Origin: Paraburkholderia bryophila
GTDB lineage: Bacteria; Pseudomonadota; Gammaproteobacteria; Burkholderiales; Burkholderiaceae
Direction: 5' to 3'
Assembly: GCF_013409255.1 (NCBI RefSeq)
Contig: NZ_JACCAS010000001.1
Coordinates: forward strand, 806,001 to 870,000
Length of the DNA stretch: 64,000 nt
Within the stretch, counting starts at the first letter, position 1. Each line of letters opens with the position of its first letter. The translations under genes were made by a program, and so were the position numbers. Below, piece by piece: positions 1-8,645 of this stretch. Under the pieces are notes generated by a model. The model had not been told where the DNA came from. It made no database searches and was given only the letters and a program-made list of their open reading frames with translations.

Positions 1-65
1 TCCTTCGGCAAGGAAATCGTGACGCGGCGTTCGAGCTTGCCGAGGTTCTCAACAACGTTAGCCAT
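1..65 (-). CDS. tig: Trigger factor, N-terminal fragment (gene runs off the window)
   Basis: The first 21 codons of a reverse-strand gene are visible, beginning [14 protein letters not shown]. This matches the start of betaproteobacterial trigger factor, the ribosome-bound chaperone and peptidyl-prolyl isomerase that meets nascent chains at the exit tunnel. The ATG at 65 is preceded by a possible AGGA ribosome site about 11 bases upstream. The ribosome-binding signature and the rest of the protein lie outside the window. In this family tig normally precedes clpP-clpX-lon; that cannot be checked here. Identification is by recognising the N-terminal sequence. Confidence 0.85.
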
Positions 66-475
66 GGCTTCAATCGTCCTAAAATTATTCGAGCGAATCA
101 GTTATCTTCTCCGTGCCGCTTTTCGACGTCGCTTCACAGCGTGGCGTTGCGTCGATTGCGCGCCTGCGCCGCTGGCCTTGCAGGCCACCGGCAGCACGAT
201 TGGGTCCAAAGAGCCGAATATTTTAGCAAACTATTTGCGCGCCCAAGCGGGATTCCTCGATTCACCGCATTTTTCTCGTGATTCGGGCCGCTTTCCACGC
301 CGTTTCGGCGCGGTTTCCGCCAGGTTCGGACGATCCTGGCTATGCCGTTCGACATATTCAGTCGGCGCGCCCATGCTGATAAAGTGACGCACGCGCTCGG
401 GGCTGCGCCCGCACTTCTTCCGCAGTGTCGTCGCCGTACCCGCCCTCGCCACGATTCCAAACTATCAGAGACACC
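66..475. other. Intergenic region between tig and glycerate kinase
   Basis: This 410-base divergent gap should hold the tig promoter (reverse strand) and the glycerate kinase promoter (forward strand). A short hairpin (TGGCCT/AGGCCA, 173-187) is visible. Open frames on both strands give Arg/Ala-rich proteins with no recognisable motif. I see no further gene. Confidence 0.6.
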
Positions 476-1621
476 ATGCCGAATTCGCCGTCCTCGCCCG
501 TCGTCGTCATTGCTCCCGACTCTTTTAAAGGCTCGCTTAGTGCGGACCAGGTCGCGCAGTCGATCGCCTCAGGCATTCGCCGCGCCCGCCCCGACGCCGA
601 AGTACGTATCTGCCCGATGGCCGACGGCGGCGAAGGCACGCTCGACGCCATGCTCACCAGCGGCGGCGAACGCCGCACGCTCAACGTGCGCGGCGCGGCC
701 GGTCCGGTGCGCGACGCGCTCACGGGTCTGCTGGCCGACGGCAGCGCGATCGTCGAAACGGCGGAAGTGGTCGGCATTACGGATCCGGTGGGCATGGGCG
801 TGCCGGTCGAGGCGCGCAGCACGCGCGGCATGGGCGAAGCGATCCGCGCGCTGCTGGACGCGGGCGTTCGGCGCTTTTACGTGGCGCTTGGCGGCAGCAG
901 CACGAATGATGGCGGCGCCGGCCTGCTGGCCGGCCTCGGTCTGAAACTGTTCGACGCGCAAGATCAGGAGCTCGACGCCACGCCCGAGCAGCTCGCGCGC
1001 GTCGCGCGGCTCGACGTGTCGCAACTCGACGCGCGGCTGGCCGTCACGCAATTCGTCGGTATGTCCGACGTCGACAACCCGCTGACCGGTGAGCACGGCG
1101 CCACTGCGGTATTCGGTCCGCAAAAAGGTGTGAAGCCGGAGCAGATCGCGTCGATCGACGCCGCGCTCGCTCGCTTCGCCGATCTGCTCGAAGCGGCGCT
1201 CGGGCGCAGCGCGCGCGACCTGCCGGGCGCGGGCGCGGCCGGCGGCCTCGGCTTCGCGCTGCATATGCTCGGCGCGCAATTCGAGCCGGGCGCGGAAACC
1301 GTCGCACGGCAAATCGGACTCGACGCCGCGCTCGAAGGCGCGAACTGGTTGATCACCGGTGAAGGCCGTTCGGACGTGCAAACGCTGCACGGCAAAGCGC
1401 CCTTCATCGCCTGTCGCCACGCACAGGCCGCGGGCGTGCCGGCCACGCTGCTGTCCGGCGCGGTGGACTCCGCGGCCTTGCCGCGGCTCGCCGAATACTT
1501 CAGCGGCTGCTTCTCGCCGGCGCCCGGCCCGATCACGCTCGAGGTCGCGATTCGCGACGCGGCGCGGCTGCTGGCCGACGCGGCCGAACAATTGACGCGC
1601 CTGAAATTCGGCGCGCGTTGA
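476..1621 (+). CDS. glxK: Glycerate kinase (GarK/GlxK family)
   Basis: This 381-residue cytosolic enzyme phosphorylates D-glycerate, feeding glyoxylate and glycerate-derived carbon into lower glycolysis. The N-terminus VVVIAPDSFKGSLSA is the hallmark of the type I glycerate kinase family, followed by the Asp/Gly-rich ADGGEGT and GGSSTNDGGAG segments (about residues 45 and 140) and the C-terminal ITGEGRSDVQT motif near 300. Length is typical (about 375-385). The ATG at 476 was chosen over an in-frame upstream extension because the family starts a few residues before the APDSFKG motif. The marR-type gene begins 63 bases downstream on the same strand and may be cotranscribed. Whether the product is 2- or 3-phosphoglycerate cannot be told from sequence. 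Confidence 0.93.
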   Translation: MPNSPSSPVVVIAPDSFKGSLSADQVAQSIASGIRRARPDAEVRICPMADGGEGTLDAMLTSGGERRTLNVRGAAGPVRDALTGLLADGSAIVETAEVVGITDPVGMGVPVEARSTRGMGEAIRALLDAGVRRFYVALGGSSTNDGGAGLLAGLGLKLFDAQDQELDATPEQLARVARLDVSQLDARLAVTQFVGMSDVDNPLTGEHGATAVFGPQKGVKPEQIASIDAALARFADLLEAALGRSARDLPGAGAAGGLGFALHMLGAQFEPGAETVARQIGLDAALEGANWLITGEGRSDVQTLHGKAPFIACRHAQAAGVPATLLSGAVDSAALPRLAEYFSGCFSPAPGPITLEVAIRDAARLLADAAEQLTRLKFGAR

Positions 1622-1684
1622 CCGACGGGACGGTTGCGGCAACAATCACAGCGCCGCGACCGCATCACTCACTACGGGAAGACC

Positions 1685-2137
1685 ATGAAGGACTCCGCCA
1701 AAGCCGGGCTCGAGCAGTTCCTCACGTACCGCCTGCATGTGCTCAACAAGCTTGCCGAGCGTGGCATCAGCGAGCGCTATCAGGACAAGCTCGGCGTGAC
1801 CTTGCCTGAGGCGCGCGTGATTGCATCGGTGGGCTCGTTTGGACCGTTCTCGATCATGGAACTGGCGCGGCACGCCAACCTCGACAAGAGTCAGGCGAGC
1901 CGCGCGGCGGAAGCGTTGATCAAACAGGGGCTCGTGAAACGCGAGCCGAGTGCCGAAGACGGCCGCGTCGTGCTGGTCTCACTGACCCCGGAGGGTCGCG
2001 CGCTGTACCGGAAGGTGATGCCGATCGCGCGCAAGTGGAACGGCGATCTGTTCGATTGCCTCGACGAGCAGGAAAAAGTCGCGTTCGGCCATGCCCTCGA
2101 CAAAATCATCGAAACGATGATGGCGCGCGAGGAGTGA
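1685..2137 (+). CDS. MarR-family winged-helix transcriptional regulator
   Basis: A 150-residue protein of typical MarR length. A central winged helix-turn-helix (about residues 35-100) includes LPEARVIASV, MELARHANLDKSQASRAAEALIKQGLV and the wing REPSAEDGRVVLVSLT. The Asp-Gly-Arg of the wing tip is the usual DNA-contacting part. MarR proteins are dimers that usually repress nearby genes and release DNA on binding small aromatic ligands. The ATG at 1685 places MKDSAKAGLEQF before the first dimerisation helix; an in-frame ATG at 1634 would add 17 unconserved residues. Target genes and ligand are unknown. Glycerate kinase lies just upstream on the same strand. Confidence 0.88.
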   Translation: MKDSAKAGLEQFLTYRLHVLNKLAERGISERYQDKLGVTLPEARVIASVGSFGPFSIMELARHANLDKSQASRAAEALIKQGLVKREPSAEDGRVVLVSLTPEGRALYRKVMPIARKWNGDLFDCLDEQEKVAFGHALDKIIETMMAREE

Positions 2138-2203
2138 CACGCAAAGGCGGCGGCCGGGTCGGCATGCGCTGAACTCAGGCTGCCGTCACGTTTGACGCTG
2201 GAC

Positions 2204-3697
2204 TCAGGCTTTGCCGTCACCTTTGGCGTTGGCATTGGCGTTGACGCCGGACCGCGCGGCATCCGCATCATCAGCCGGAGCGTTCATTGCTCCGGATTCG
2301 ACGGGCAAACCACTTGCCATCGCGCCACTCGCCCCGCCAACTTGCGCATGTGCGCGAGCACCGCGTGCGAGCCGCCATGCGAGCGCCGCGAGCGAACCCA
2401 CCCCCAGCAACAACGCCGCCCATATCAGGTAGCGACGCCGCGCATCCGGTGGCGCGGGCTGGGCATCGGCGTCCGGCGCAAGCGATAGCGATAGCGCGTC
2501 GCCCACACGCGCCGTCGCCGCAACCGACGACGCGCCCGCCAACACCTCATCCCGACTCACCGCCGCCGACACGCTCGCGGCACTCCCCACCGACAGCGTG
2601 AACGGCGCGGCCCCATGCGCGGCGAAAAGCAGTGTCGCCGGACGCCAGCCAGCCGCCACCGTCAAGGCGCCGTTACCCAGTCCGCCATTGTGCGTATCGA
2701 CCACCACCCGCCATTGACGATCGGTATCGGGCGCGAAAGAGAGCGACGGATTGCTTTGCTCGACCGTGCCGTTGTGCAAGCGGAACAGCGTCGCGCTCGA
2801 CACTTCGCGCCACGGCGCGTCCAGCCCCGTGCGCGAATAGACAACCGCCGGCGCCACCGTATCGGGCTGCGGCAAATTCAGACGCAGACGGTCGACCGGA
2901 TACGCGCCGCCCGTCGCGAAGAAATACTCGCCCGGCTTCGGCCCGGCATGAGCGACGATGCCTTCGCGCCACGTCCGCTGCGCGTCGGCGCGTTGCGCGT
3001 GGACGGCGACGGCCTGCACTTCCATATCGATCGACTCGACATAGGGCGTGCCGTCGAGCCAATGCAGGCGCAGATAGCGCGCCTGCGCGCCGTCCAGTTC
3101 GATACGATCCTGGCTCAGCGCGCTGCCGTTGGCGTTGACCTTGAGCAGTTGCGCATCGCCGGCGGGTTGCCAATGGCGCAAGTCGTCGCTGGCTTCGACC
3201 GTGACGCGCCCCTGGTAATTGTCGTCCCGCAGGTGGACGAGCAACGCGCTCACCCGACCCGCGCGCGCCGCACGCCCCGCGTCGATCAGATCCGTGTCGT
3301 GCTGTTCGCGGGCCGGCGGGGCCGCAGTGGCGCGCAGCGAGCCGTCGGCGGTCATCGCCACGCCGAATGGCGCGCCGGACGCACCGGGCACGGACGACGG
3401 CAACGGAAACCAGTTCACCGACCGCAACGTGGGCGCGCTGCGCGCGGCGTCGCGTGGTATCTCGATCGAGTACGGCATGGCTTCGCCGGCGCTGTCGAAG
3501 ACGCGCACGTCGCCCAGATCGCTGCGTTGGCTCGCCGCGTAGACGGCGGCGGGCAACGTCACGCTGTAATAAGCCGCGCCGTTGTCGAGTTGCAGCGCAA
3601 AACGCTCTGCGAAATTGTCGGCAGCCGACGCTGGCGCCGATGCCCACGCGAACACGAACGCACAACACCAGCCGGTCAGTTTCAGGACACGCTTCAT
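2204..3697 (-). CDS. DUF3999 family protein, secreted and membrane-anchored
   Basis: A 497-residue protein of unknown function. It has a signal peptide (MKRVLKLTGWCCAFVFAWASAPASAA, cleavage near 26). A long periplasmic part starts NFAERFALQLDNGAAYYSVTLP, which I recognise as DUF3999. A C-terminal membrane helix lies near residues 430-450 (YLIWAALLLGVGSLAALAW), followed by an Ala/Asn-rich cytoplasmic tail. DUF3999 genes usually follow a DUF2339 polytopic membrane gene; here only the 3' end of that partner remains, overlapping this start by 4 bases. The ATG at 3697 is placed directly before the signal peptide; the open frame continues upstream but without family resemblance. The gene itself looks intact. 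Confidence 0.8.
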   Translation of the reverse strand: MKRVLKLTGWCCAFVFAWASAPASAADNFAERFALQLDNGAAYYSVTLPAAVYAASQRSDLGDVRVFDSAGEAMPYSIEIPRDAARSAPTLRSVNWFPLPSSVPGASGAPFGVAMTADGSLRATAAPPAREQHDTDLIDAGRAARAGRVSALLVHLRDDNYQGRVTVEASDDLRHWQPAGDAQLLKVNANGSALSQDRIELDGAQARYLRLHWLDGTPYVESIDMEVQAVAVHAQRADAQRTWREGIVAHAGPKPGEYFFATGGAYPVDRLRLNLPQPDTVAPAVVYSRTGLDAPWREVSSATLFRLHNGTVEQSNPSLSFAPDTDRQWRVVVDTHNGGLGNGALTVAAGWRPATLLFAAHGAAPFTLSVGSAASVSAAVSRDEVLAGASSVAATARVGDALSLSLAPDADAQPAPPDARRRYLIWAALLLGVGSLAALAWRLARGARAHAQVGGASGAMASGLPVESGAMNAPADDADAARSGVNANANAKGDGKA

Positions 3698-3825
3698 TGC
3701 TCGGTTTCCACGACCACAGCCTTGGGCGGCAACGGCTCGACGCAGCCGACGAGCAGCCACATCGAACCCATGCCGATGAACAACACAATCTGCTCGACGA
3801 CGCTCGCATGCAACAGATTAAACAG
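3694..3825 (-). pseudogene. Remnant of a DUF2339 membrane protein gene (3' end only)
   Basis: In the frame ending at 3694 the sequence reads VVEQIVLFIGMGSMWLLVGC followed by VEPLPPKAVVVETEQ. A hydrophobic segment followed by a short loop ending in PLPPK is how DUF2339 membrane proteins end. The recognisable part covers only about 36 codons (from roughly 3801 down). Upstream of that the frame is Arg/Cys-rich, not membrane-like, and could only start at a TTG. A normal DUF2339 protein has several hundred residues or more. The stop still overlaps the DUF3999 start as ATGA, as in an intact pair. Inference: a deletion removed nearly the whole gene. The left edge of the remnant is approximate. Confidence 0.6.
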
Positions 3826-3972
3826 AGCACACGCGCCGCGAGAGCAGCGCATTGAACCACACGAACGACACAGCCACCATCTCGCCGCCACGCGACGACC
3901 CGTCAACCGTGTCAAAATTCGGCAGCGGCCACCGAGCCTTCAATCTCCCACATTTCATCCAAGGAAGTTTCA

Positions 3973-4260
3973 GTGGACATCAACAAACAGGTCGCGGCTC
4001 TCACCGCTTCGGAACTCCAGACCGCCGGCGCCAGCCAGGCGACGGCGATTGCCGTCAGCGTACTGCTGCGTCATCTGCGCTCGCCTGAACTGGCGAAACT
4101 GTTGTCGTCGGCATTCGAAAACCATCAGGCCGTGATGTTGAAAACGCCGTGGCCCGAGCCGATGCTGCAAGCGTTCGACTCGACCCGCCGTTTCCTCGAA
4201 GGCGCGGCGCAAGCCGAGCTGCCGGGCATGCAGGCGCAACCCGACGCACCGGAAGCTTGA
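3973..4260 (+). CDS. Small conserved hypothetical protein (95 residues)
   Basis: A short soluble protein beginning with GTG at 3973 and preceded by AAGGAAG at a good distance (3961-3967), which decides the start. It is helical and Ala/Leu-rich: DINKQVAALTASELQTAGAS, then TAIAVSVLLRHLRSPELAKL, and an acidic Pro-rich C-terminus. There is no signal peptide, membrane helix or known motif. It lies between the DUF2339 remnant and the convergent tRNA-Leu. I cannot assign a function; it resembles small proteins widespread in Burkholderia annotations. Confidence 0.65.
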   Translation: MDINKQVAALTASELQTAGASQATAIAVSVLLRHLRSPELAKLLSSAFENHQAVMLKTPWPEPMLQAFDSTRRFLEGAAQAELPGMQAQPDAPEA

Positions 4261-4312
4261 GCACAGCCGGGCAGCACCTGCCCGGCGTCCCACCGAAAAA
4301 CACGAGACGAAA

Positions 4313-4349
4313 ACAAAAAACCCCGTCAGTCCAAAGACTTAACGGGGTT
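4313..4349 (-). terminator. Rho-independent terminator of tRNA-Leu
   Basis: Stem AACCCCGT/ACGGGGTT (4319-4326 with 4342-4349), followed on the reverse strand by a run of six T. It lies 16 bases beyond the 3' CCA of the tRNA gene. Confidence 0.85.
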
Positions 4350-4365
4350 CTTCGCTACAGATAGA

Positions 4366-4452
4366 TGGTGCGAGGGAGGGGACTCGAACCCCTACACCCT
4401 TGCGGGCGTCAGGACCTAAACCTGGTGCGTCTACCAATTTCGCCACCCTCGC
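4366..4452 (-). tRNA. tRNA-Leu, anticodon UAG
   Basis: The reverse strand folds as a class II tRNA of 87 nt with encoded CCA. The acceptor stem GCGAGGG pairs with CCCTCGC. The D-arm contains AAATTGGTAGACGC. The anticodon loop TTTAGGT carries TAG, and the long variable arm is ACGCCCGCAAGGGTG. The T-loop is GTTCGAGTC. It closely resembles E. coli tRNA-Leu(UAG), which reads CUN codons. Confidence 0.97.
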
Positions 4453-4670
4453 AGCCGGATCGACGCAATGCGCCTATCCGATGTCCTGCAGGCTTACGGC
4501 CGCGTTCAAAACTCGCGCCCGAAACCGTAAGCGCGAGATTCTAACCGATAGATTCGCGCTTGTCTGCATCTGCGGGGCATCTGTCCGGACGGCGCCGATG
4601 CTACAATTTTTGGCTCGATGCACAAACCACGTGCCCCTTCTTTGCCGCCTGTTCCCCACACGCCCATCCA

Positions 4671-5504
4671 GTGAATTTCGACGACTATTGCCAGCAGAAA
4701 GCGGCACCCCCCGGATCGGGCACCTACTACGCGCTGCGTCAGGCGTCCGCGAAAAGCCGGCCGTTGCTCACCGCGCTGTTCGCGCTACGCCGCGAGTTCG
4801 AGGAAACGGTCAAGGAGACCAGCGATCCGACCATCGGCCGGACGAAACTCGCGTGGTGGCAAAACGAATTGGCCGCGCTGGCCTCGGGCTCGCCGTCGCA
4901 TCCTGTGTCGAAGGCGTTGGCTGCGTATCTGCCCGACGTGAAGGCGGCGTATCCCGCGCTGCAGAACTTGCTCGCCGGCTTCGAGATGGACCTCGACCAG
5001 GCGCGCTATCTCGACTATCCGAATCTGCGGCGCTATGTGCAAGGCGTCGGCGGCACGTTCGCCGCGCTGGTGGCGCGCGCGGCGACAAGGCGCGCCGCGG
5101 ACAGCGAACAAGCTTCGAGCTGGTCCACGCCGCTCGGCGACGCGCTGCTGCTCGCGCAGCTCGTGGTCGAGACCGGCAACGATGCCCGCCACGGCCGCAT
5201 CTATATTCCGATCGACGAGATGCAGCGCTTCAACGTGACCGCGGCGGATCTGATCAATCGAAAATATACCGATGCGTTCACCGACCTGATGCGCTTCGAG
5301 ACCACTCGCGCGCGCGAGGCGTTGCATGCCGCGCTCGCTGCCGTGCCTGCTGCCGAGCGTCGCGCACAGCGCACGCTGCTCGCGCTCGCCGCGCTCGCGC
5401 TGGCGCTGCTGGATGAGATTGAACGCGATGGTTATCACGTGCTGCATCAGCGCATCGCGTTGACGCCGGTTCGCAAGCTGTGGATCGCGTGGCGCGCGAA
5501 GTAG
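4671..5504 (+). CDS. Squalene/phytoene synthase-fold protein with altered Asp-rich motifs
   Basis: 277 residues starting at GTG 4671 (VNFDDYCQQKAAPPGSGTYY). The open frame continues upstream without family resemblance. The fold is recognisable from the Tyr-Tyr segment near residue 20, the YVQGVGGTFAALVAR helix (about 120) and ARHGRIYIPIDEM (about 175). Family enzymes condense two prenyl diphosphates head to head and use two Asp-rich, Mg-binding motifs. Here the first motif, normally DDxxD, reads EFEET (within ALRREFEETVKE), and the second, normally DxxED, reads ETGND. It may therefore be a non-canonical enzyme or a non-catalytic family member, comparable in principle to the mitochondrial assembly factor NDUFAF6. 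No hopanoid or carotenoid genes lie nearby. Confidence 0.78.
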   Translation: MNFDDYCQQKAAPPGSGTYYALRQASAKSRPLLTALFALRREFEETVKETSDPTIGRTKLAWWQNELAALASGSPSHPVSKALAAYLPDVKAAYPALQNLLAGFEMDLDQARYLDYPNLRRYVQGVGGTFAALVARAATRRAADSEQASSWSTPLGDALLLAQLVVETGNDARHGRIYIPIDEMQRFNVTAADLINRKYTDAFTDLMRFETTRAREALHAALAAVPAAERRAQRTLLALAALALALLDEIERDGYHVLHQRIALTPVRKLWIAWRAK

Positions 5505-5516
5505 ACGCGCCCCACA

Positions 5517-6734
5517 TCACGCACGCAATAACGGCAACGGCTCGAACCTCTGCTGCAAAATCGCCGACGCGTCGAGCCCCCACCACGGCCCCAACACCGT
5601 CGCATAAAGCTGCCGGAAATCCACGCCGACCGGCAGGTTGCCATTGCCGTCGAGTCGCGCGAGAACCGGCGGCACGCCGTACAACCCGCCGCGCACGCGC
5701 CCACCCATCACGAAGTGCGGCGCCACGGTCCCATGGTCCGTGCCGTTGCTCTGATTCTCACGCGGACGGCGCCCGAACTCGGCATAGGTCATCACCAGCG
5801 TGTCGTCCCAGCGGCCGAGCTCGGTCAGCGCCGACTTCATCGACGCGAAACCTTCCGCCAATTGTTTGAGCAGCGCCGCCTGCTGACCCGGCTGGTTCTG
5901 GTGCGTGTCGAAGCCGTTCAGCGTCAGACGGATCACGGCGACGCCCTGCCCGCTCTTCGGTTTTTCCTGCGACGTATCGCCGGCCGCTAAAACCTGCATT
6001 GCCGTTTTGATCGAGCTGCCGAACGCGCCGCCGGGAAACACCGTCTTCAACTGCGCCTGACCTTGCGTGGGACGCAGCCGGTCCGCCGCTTTCACGATGT
6101 CGTTTTCAACGTCGAGAATATGCGCGAGTTCCGGGTTGCGTTCGTGTAGCGAGACCGGCGTCGCGAGGCGCGAAGCCTTGACGAACTGCGCCGGATTGAC
6201 CAGCGCGATCGCGCGCGCGCCATTCGCGAGCGGTCCCATTTCGGCGCTGCCGATCACTACGCCGTCGGCGGCAAAACCGGGCGGCACCGGCGATTGTGCA
6301 AACGCGCGGGTCAGCCAGCCTTCGCGCAGATACTGGTCGGAGCGCGAGGCGGTGTCCCAGATCTCGATCGAACGGAAATGCGAGAGGTTCGGTTGCGCGT
6401 AGCTCACGCCTTGCACGATCGCCAGTTGCTGGCTGTGCCAGAGCGGCATCAACGGCTGCAGCGACGGATGCAGGGCCGTGCGCTCGTCGAGCTGAATGCC
6501 CTGCTCGCGTTTGATGCCGATGTTCTTGCGCAACTGATAGTAAGCCGGATCGGCGAACGGGATCACGGTGTTCAAGCCGTCGTTGCCGCCTTTCAGTTCG
6601 ACGAGGATCAGCAGGTTGTCGTAGCCGCGAGCCCGCGAGGCGCCGAGGCCATCGAGCTGCGCGCCGAACGCGCGAGGCAGCCAGAGCGTCGCGCTCGCGG
6701 CGGCGCCCATCGAGAGAAAGCTGCGTCGTTTCAT
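5517..6734 (-). CDS. DUF1501 family secreted protein
   Basis: 405 residues. The N-terminus MKRRSFLSMGAAASATLWLP is a Tat-type signal with the twin arginine at residues 3-4, so export in folded form is likely. The body carries the DUF1501 pattern LVELKGGNDGLNTVIPFADP (about 42-61), QGVSYAQPNLSHFRSIEIWD (about 112-131) and a C-terminal TDHGTVAPHFVMGG. DUF1501 proteins are related to sulfatase/alkaline-phosphatase-fold proteins; the GGNDGLN and TDHG segments sit where metal ligands would be, but no reaction is established. It follows the DUF1800 gene by 61 bases, with a GAGGTGCAGG site before the ATG. The two families nearly always occur as a pair. Confidence 0.88.
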   Translation of the reverse strand: MKRRSFLSMGAAASATLWLPRAFGAQLDGLGASRARGYDNLLILVELKGGNDGLNTVIPFADPAYYQLRKNIGIKREQGIQLDERTALHPSLQPLMPLWHSQQLAIVQGVSYAQPNLSHFRSIEIWDTASRSDQYLREGWLTRAFAQSPVPPGFAADGVVIGSAEMGPLANGARAIALVNPAQFVKASRLATPVSLHERNPELAHILDVENDIVKAADRLRPTQGQAQLKTVFPGGAFGSSIKTAMQVLAAGDTSQEKPKSGQGVAVIRLTLNGFDTHQNQPGQQAALLKQLAEGFASMKSALTELGRWDDTLVMTYAEFGRRPRENQSNGTDHGTVAPHFVMGGRVRGGLYGVPPVLARLDGNGNLPVGVDFRQLYATVLGPWWGLDASAILQQRFEPLPLLRA

Positions 6735-6795
6735 CCTGCACCTCGTTCGATCGTCATGGCTTGGGTGGCTTGCTTCAATGGCTTGCTTCAGCAGC

Positions 6796-8463
6796 TCACT
6801 TCAACTGATAAGCCGGGTCCATCAGCAACGCTTCCAGGTACGCGCTCGCGGTCGAATCGGTTTCGATCGCGTCCACCGGCGTCAGCGGCAAGACCGCGTG
6901 CTGCAGCTGCAACTCCGCCGACAACCCCGGCTTCGCCGTCGGCGCGGTGTTGTAATGCGCGAGCCACGTGTCGATATCGAAGCGTACGCCGCCTTGCGCG
7001 TTTTGACCCGTTCGCGCGATCACACGTTGTAACGGCGAATTACCTGCCATGCCGCTAGCCGGTGCGCCACTTGCAGCGACCTTGCCGCTCATCGCACCGT
7101 TCACCGGCTTGCTCATCGGCCGCGGCCTCGCGGCCTCCGTCGCGCGGAACAATTGCTCAACAAACTGCTTGCGAGCCAGCAACGTCGAACTGTTGATCCA
7201 GGTCGTTCCGCCCGGCCAGCCTTTGACGTTCGGCGGATAAAACAGGTTTTCGCCGAGGTTACGGATCTCCGCGGCGAACGGCGCGGTGTTGTCGTAACCA
7301 ATATCGAACGCGCGCAGCGTGCCCACCACGAACTCCGCCGGCGACTTCACGAGCACGCCGCGATCGTCGTCGTCCCAGAACGCTTCGCTCATGAAAAGGC
7401 CGCGCAGCGCGACCTTGATGTCGTAGTGACTCGCGCGGAACTGCGCCGCGATCGGCGCAATGCGCGCCGGGTCCGGCGTATCGGACACGAATTCGCGCCA
7501 CAGCTTGCTCGTGACGAAGGTGGCTGTGTCCGGCCGCGCGAGCAGAATGTCGAGCACCTGATCGCCGTCGAACGGACCGGCCTCGCCGAGCACCGTCTTC
7601 TCGCCATCGTCGTGCTGGTTCGCGCGCCACACATAGGCCTGCGTGTCGGGATCGAGACTCCAGCCCGTGTATGCGCGCGCGGCTTCCGACACATCGCGCT
7701 GCGTGTAATGGCCTTCGCCTAACGTGAACAACTCCATCACTTCACGGGCGAAATTCTCATTGGGCTTACCCTTGCGATTGCTCGCGCCGTCGAGGTATTG
7801 CAGCATCGCCGGATCTTTCGCGACGTCGTGCAGCATCTCGCCGAAGTTGCCGAGCGCGTCACGGCGCAACAGCATGTTCTGCTGCGCCATCTGCTGCGGA
7901 TACCCGACCTTGTCCTGCCCCGACGTGAAGTGATTGGCCCAGAACAGCGTCATGCGCTCGGTCAGCGGCGACGGCGTGGTGAGCATCTCACGTACCCACC
8001 ATGCGCGTAACGCGTCGTAGCGCTGGCCACGCAGACGTTGCTCGTCGCGGCGCTGATCGTCGCTCCACGTTTTACGGATCTCGCGCGTCGGAATCGGTTC
8101 GAGCACCCACTCGGGCAGCGGCGTCAGCGTTTCGGTTCGAGTGCCCGCGAGCACCTTGTCGACGGCCTGAGCGCGCGTGAGTCCCACGTATTGGGCGACC
8201 TCGGCGTTGTCCGGTGCGAAGCCGACACGCGTCAGGAAGAAGCGCGCGTCGTCGGCATCGAGCAGGCCTTGCTCGCTGTCGGAAGTATCGGCAGCCGCCG
8301 ATGCCGTGGCCCGATGCTTCGCGTGCGGAACACGAGGCGTGCCCTGCTGCTGCACGGCCGACGCCGGCGTAGCGGAGACCACCGCGCAGACAACCGCCGC
8401 GAGCACGCTGGCCGATGCGGCAAACACCGTGCCGCGATTACCACGTTCTGGCAATTTCATCAT
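6796..8463 (-). CDS. DUF1800 family secreted protein
   Basis: 555 residues with an N-terminal signal sequence (hydrophobic FAASASVLAAVVCAVVSATP, about 14-33). The DUF1800 core is seen in DARFFLTRVGFAPDNAEV, MTLFWANHFTSG, NENFAREVMELFTLGEGHYT and FYPPNVKGWPGGTTWINSST. Members are widespread in environmental bacteria with unknown biochemical role, and are encoded next to DUF1501 proteins. Here it is first of the pair, on the same strand. A less conserved Ala/Pro-rich insert follows the core (about 450-490). Two consecutive ATG codons make the start uncertain by one residue. The signal peptide and partner place its action in the periplasm or outside the cell. Confidence 0.88.
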   Translation of the reverse strand: MMKLPERGNRGTVFAASASVLAAVVCAVVSATPASAVQQQGTPRVPHAKHRATASAAADTSDSEQGLLDADDARFFLTRVGFAPDNAEVAQYVGLTRAQAVDKVLAGTRTETLTPLPEWVLEPIPTREIRKTWSDDQRRDEQRLRGQRYDALRAWWVREMLTTPSPLTERMTLFWANHFTSGQDKVGYPQQMAQQNMLLRRDALGNFGEMLHDVAKDPAMLQYLDGASNRKGKPNENFAREVMELFTLGEGHYTQRDVSEAARAYTGWSLDPDTQAYVWRANQHDDGEKTVLGEAGPFDGDQVLDILLARPDTATFVTSKLWREFVSDTPDPARIAPIAAQFRASHYDIKVALRGLFMSEAFWDDDDRGVLVKSPAEFVVGTLRAFDIGYDNTAPFAAEIRNLGENLFYPPNVKGWPGGTTWINSSTLLARKQFVEQLFRATEAARPRPMSKPVNGAMSGKVAASGAPASGMAGNSPLQRVIARTGQNAQGGVRFDIDTWLAHYNTAPTAKPGLSAELQLQHAVLPLTPVDAIETDSTASAYLEALLMDPAYQLK

Positions 8464-8645
8464 GGATCATCCGGGTTGACGCAAGGTCACGGAGCGGCGC
8501 TTGCCCATCTTGTGCGTGGCAAGCGGCGCTCTGCTTTGACGATTCAACGGCAGATCGGACGGGAAAGTTGACGGGGGAAGTGCAACGAAATTTTTCACGC
8601 GAGGACGCTGCGCGAGATGCCGGCCAGGGGCAGGCACGGAAATAG

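Noticed and set aside
2673..3860. Reverse frame of about 395 codons overlapping the DUF3999 gene
   Set aside because: Arg/Cys-rich composition and frame-shifted against a gene with signal peptide and family motifs.
3802..3915. The DUF2339 remnant frame as a real 73-residue gene
   Set aside because: Its only upstream start is TTG without ribosome site, and the first half is Arg/Cys-rich with no resemblance to the membrane segment that follows.
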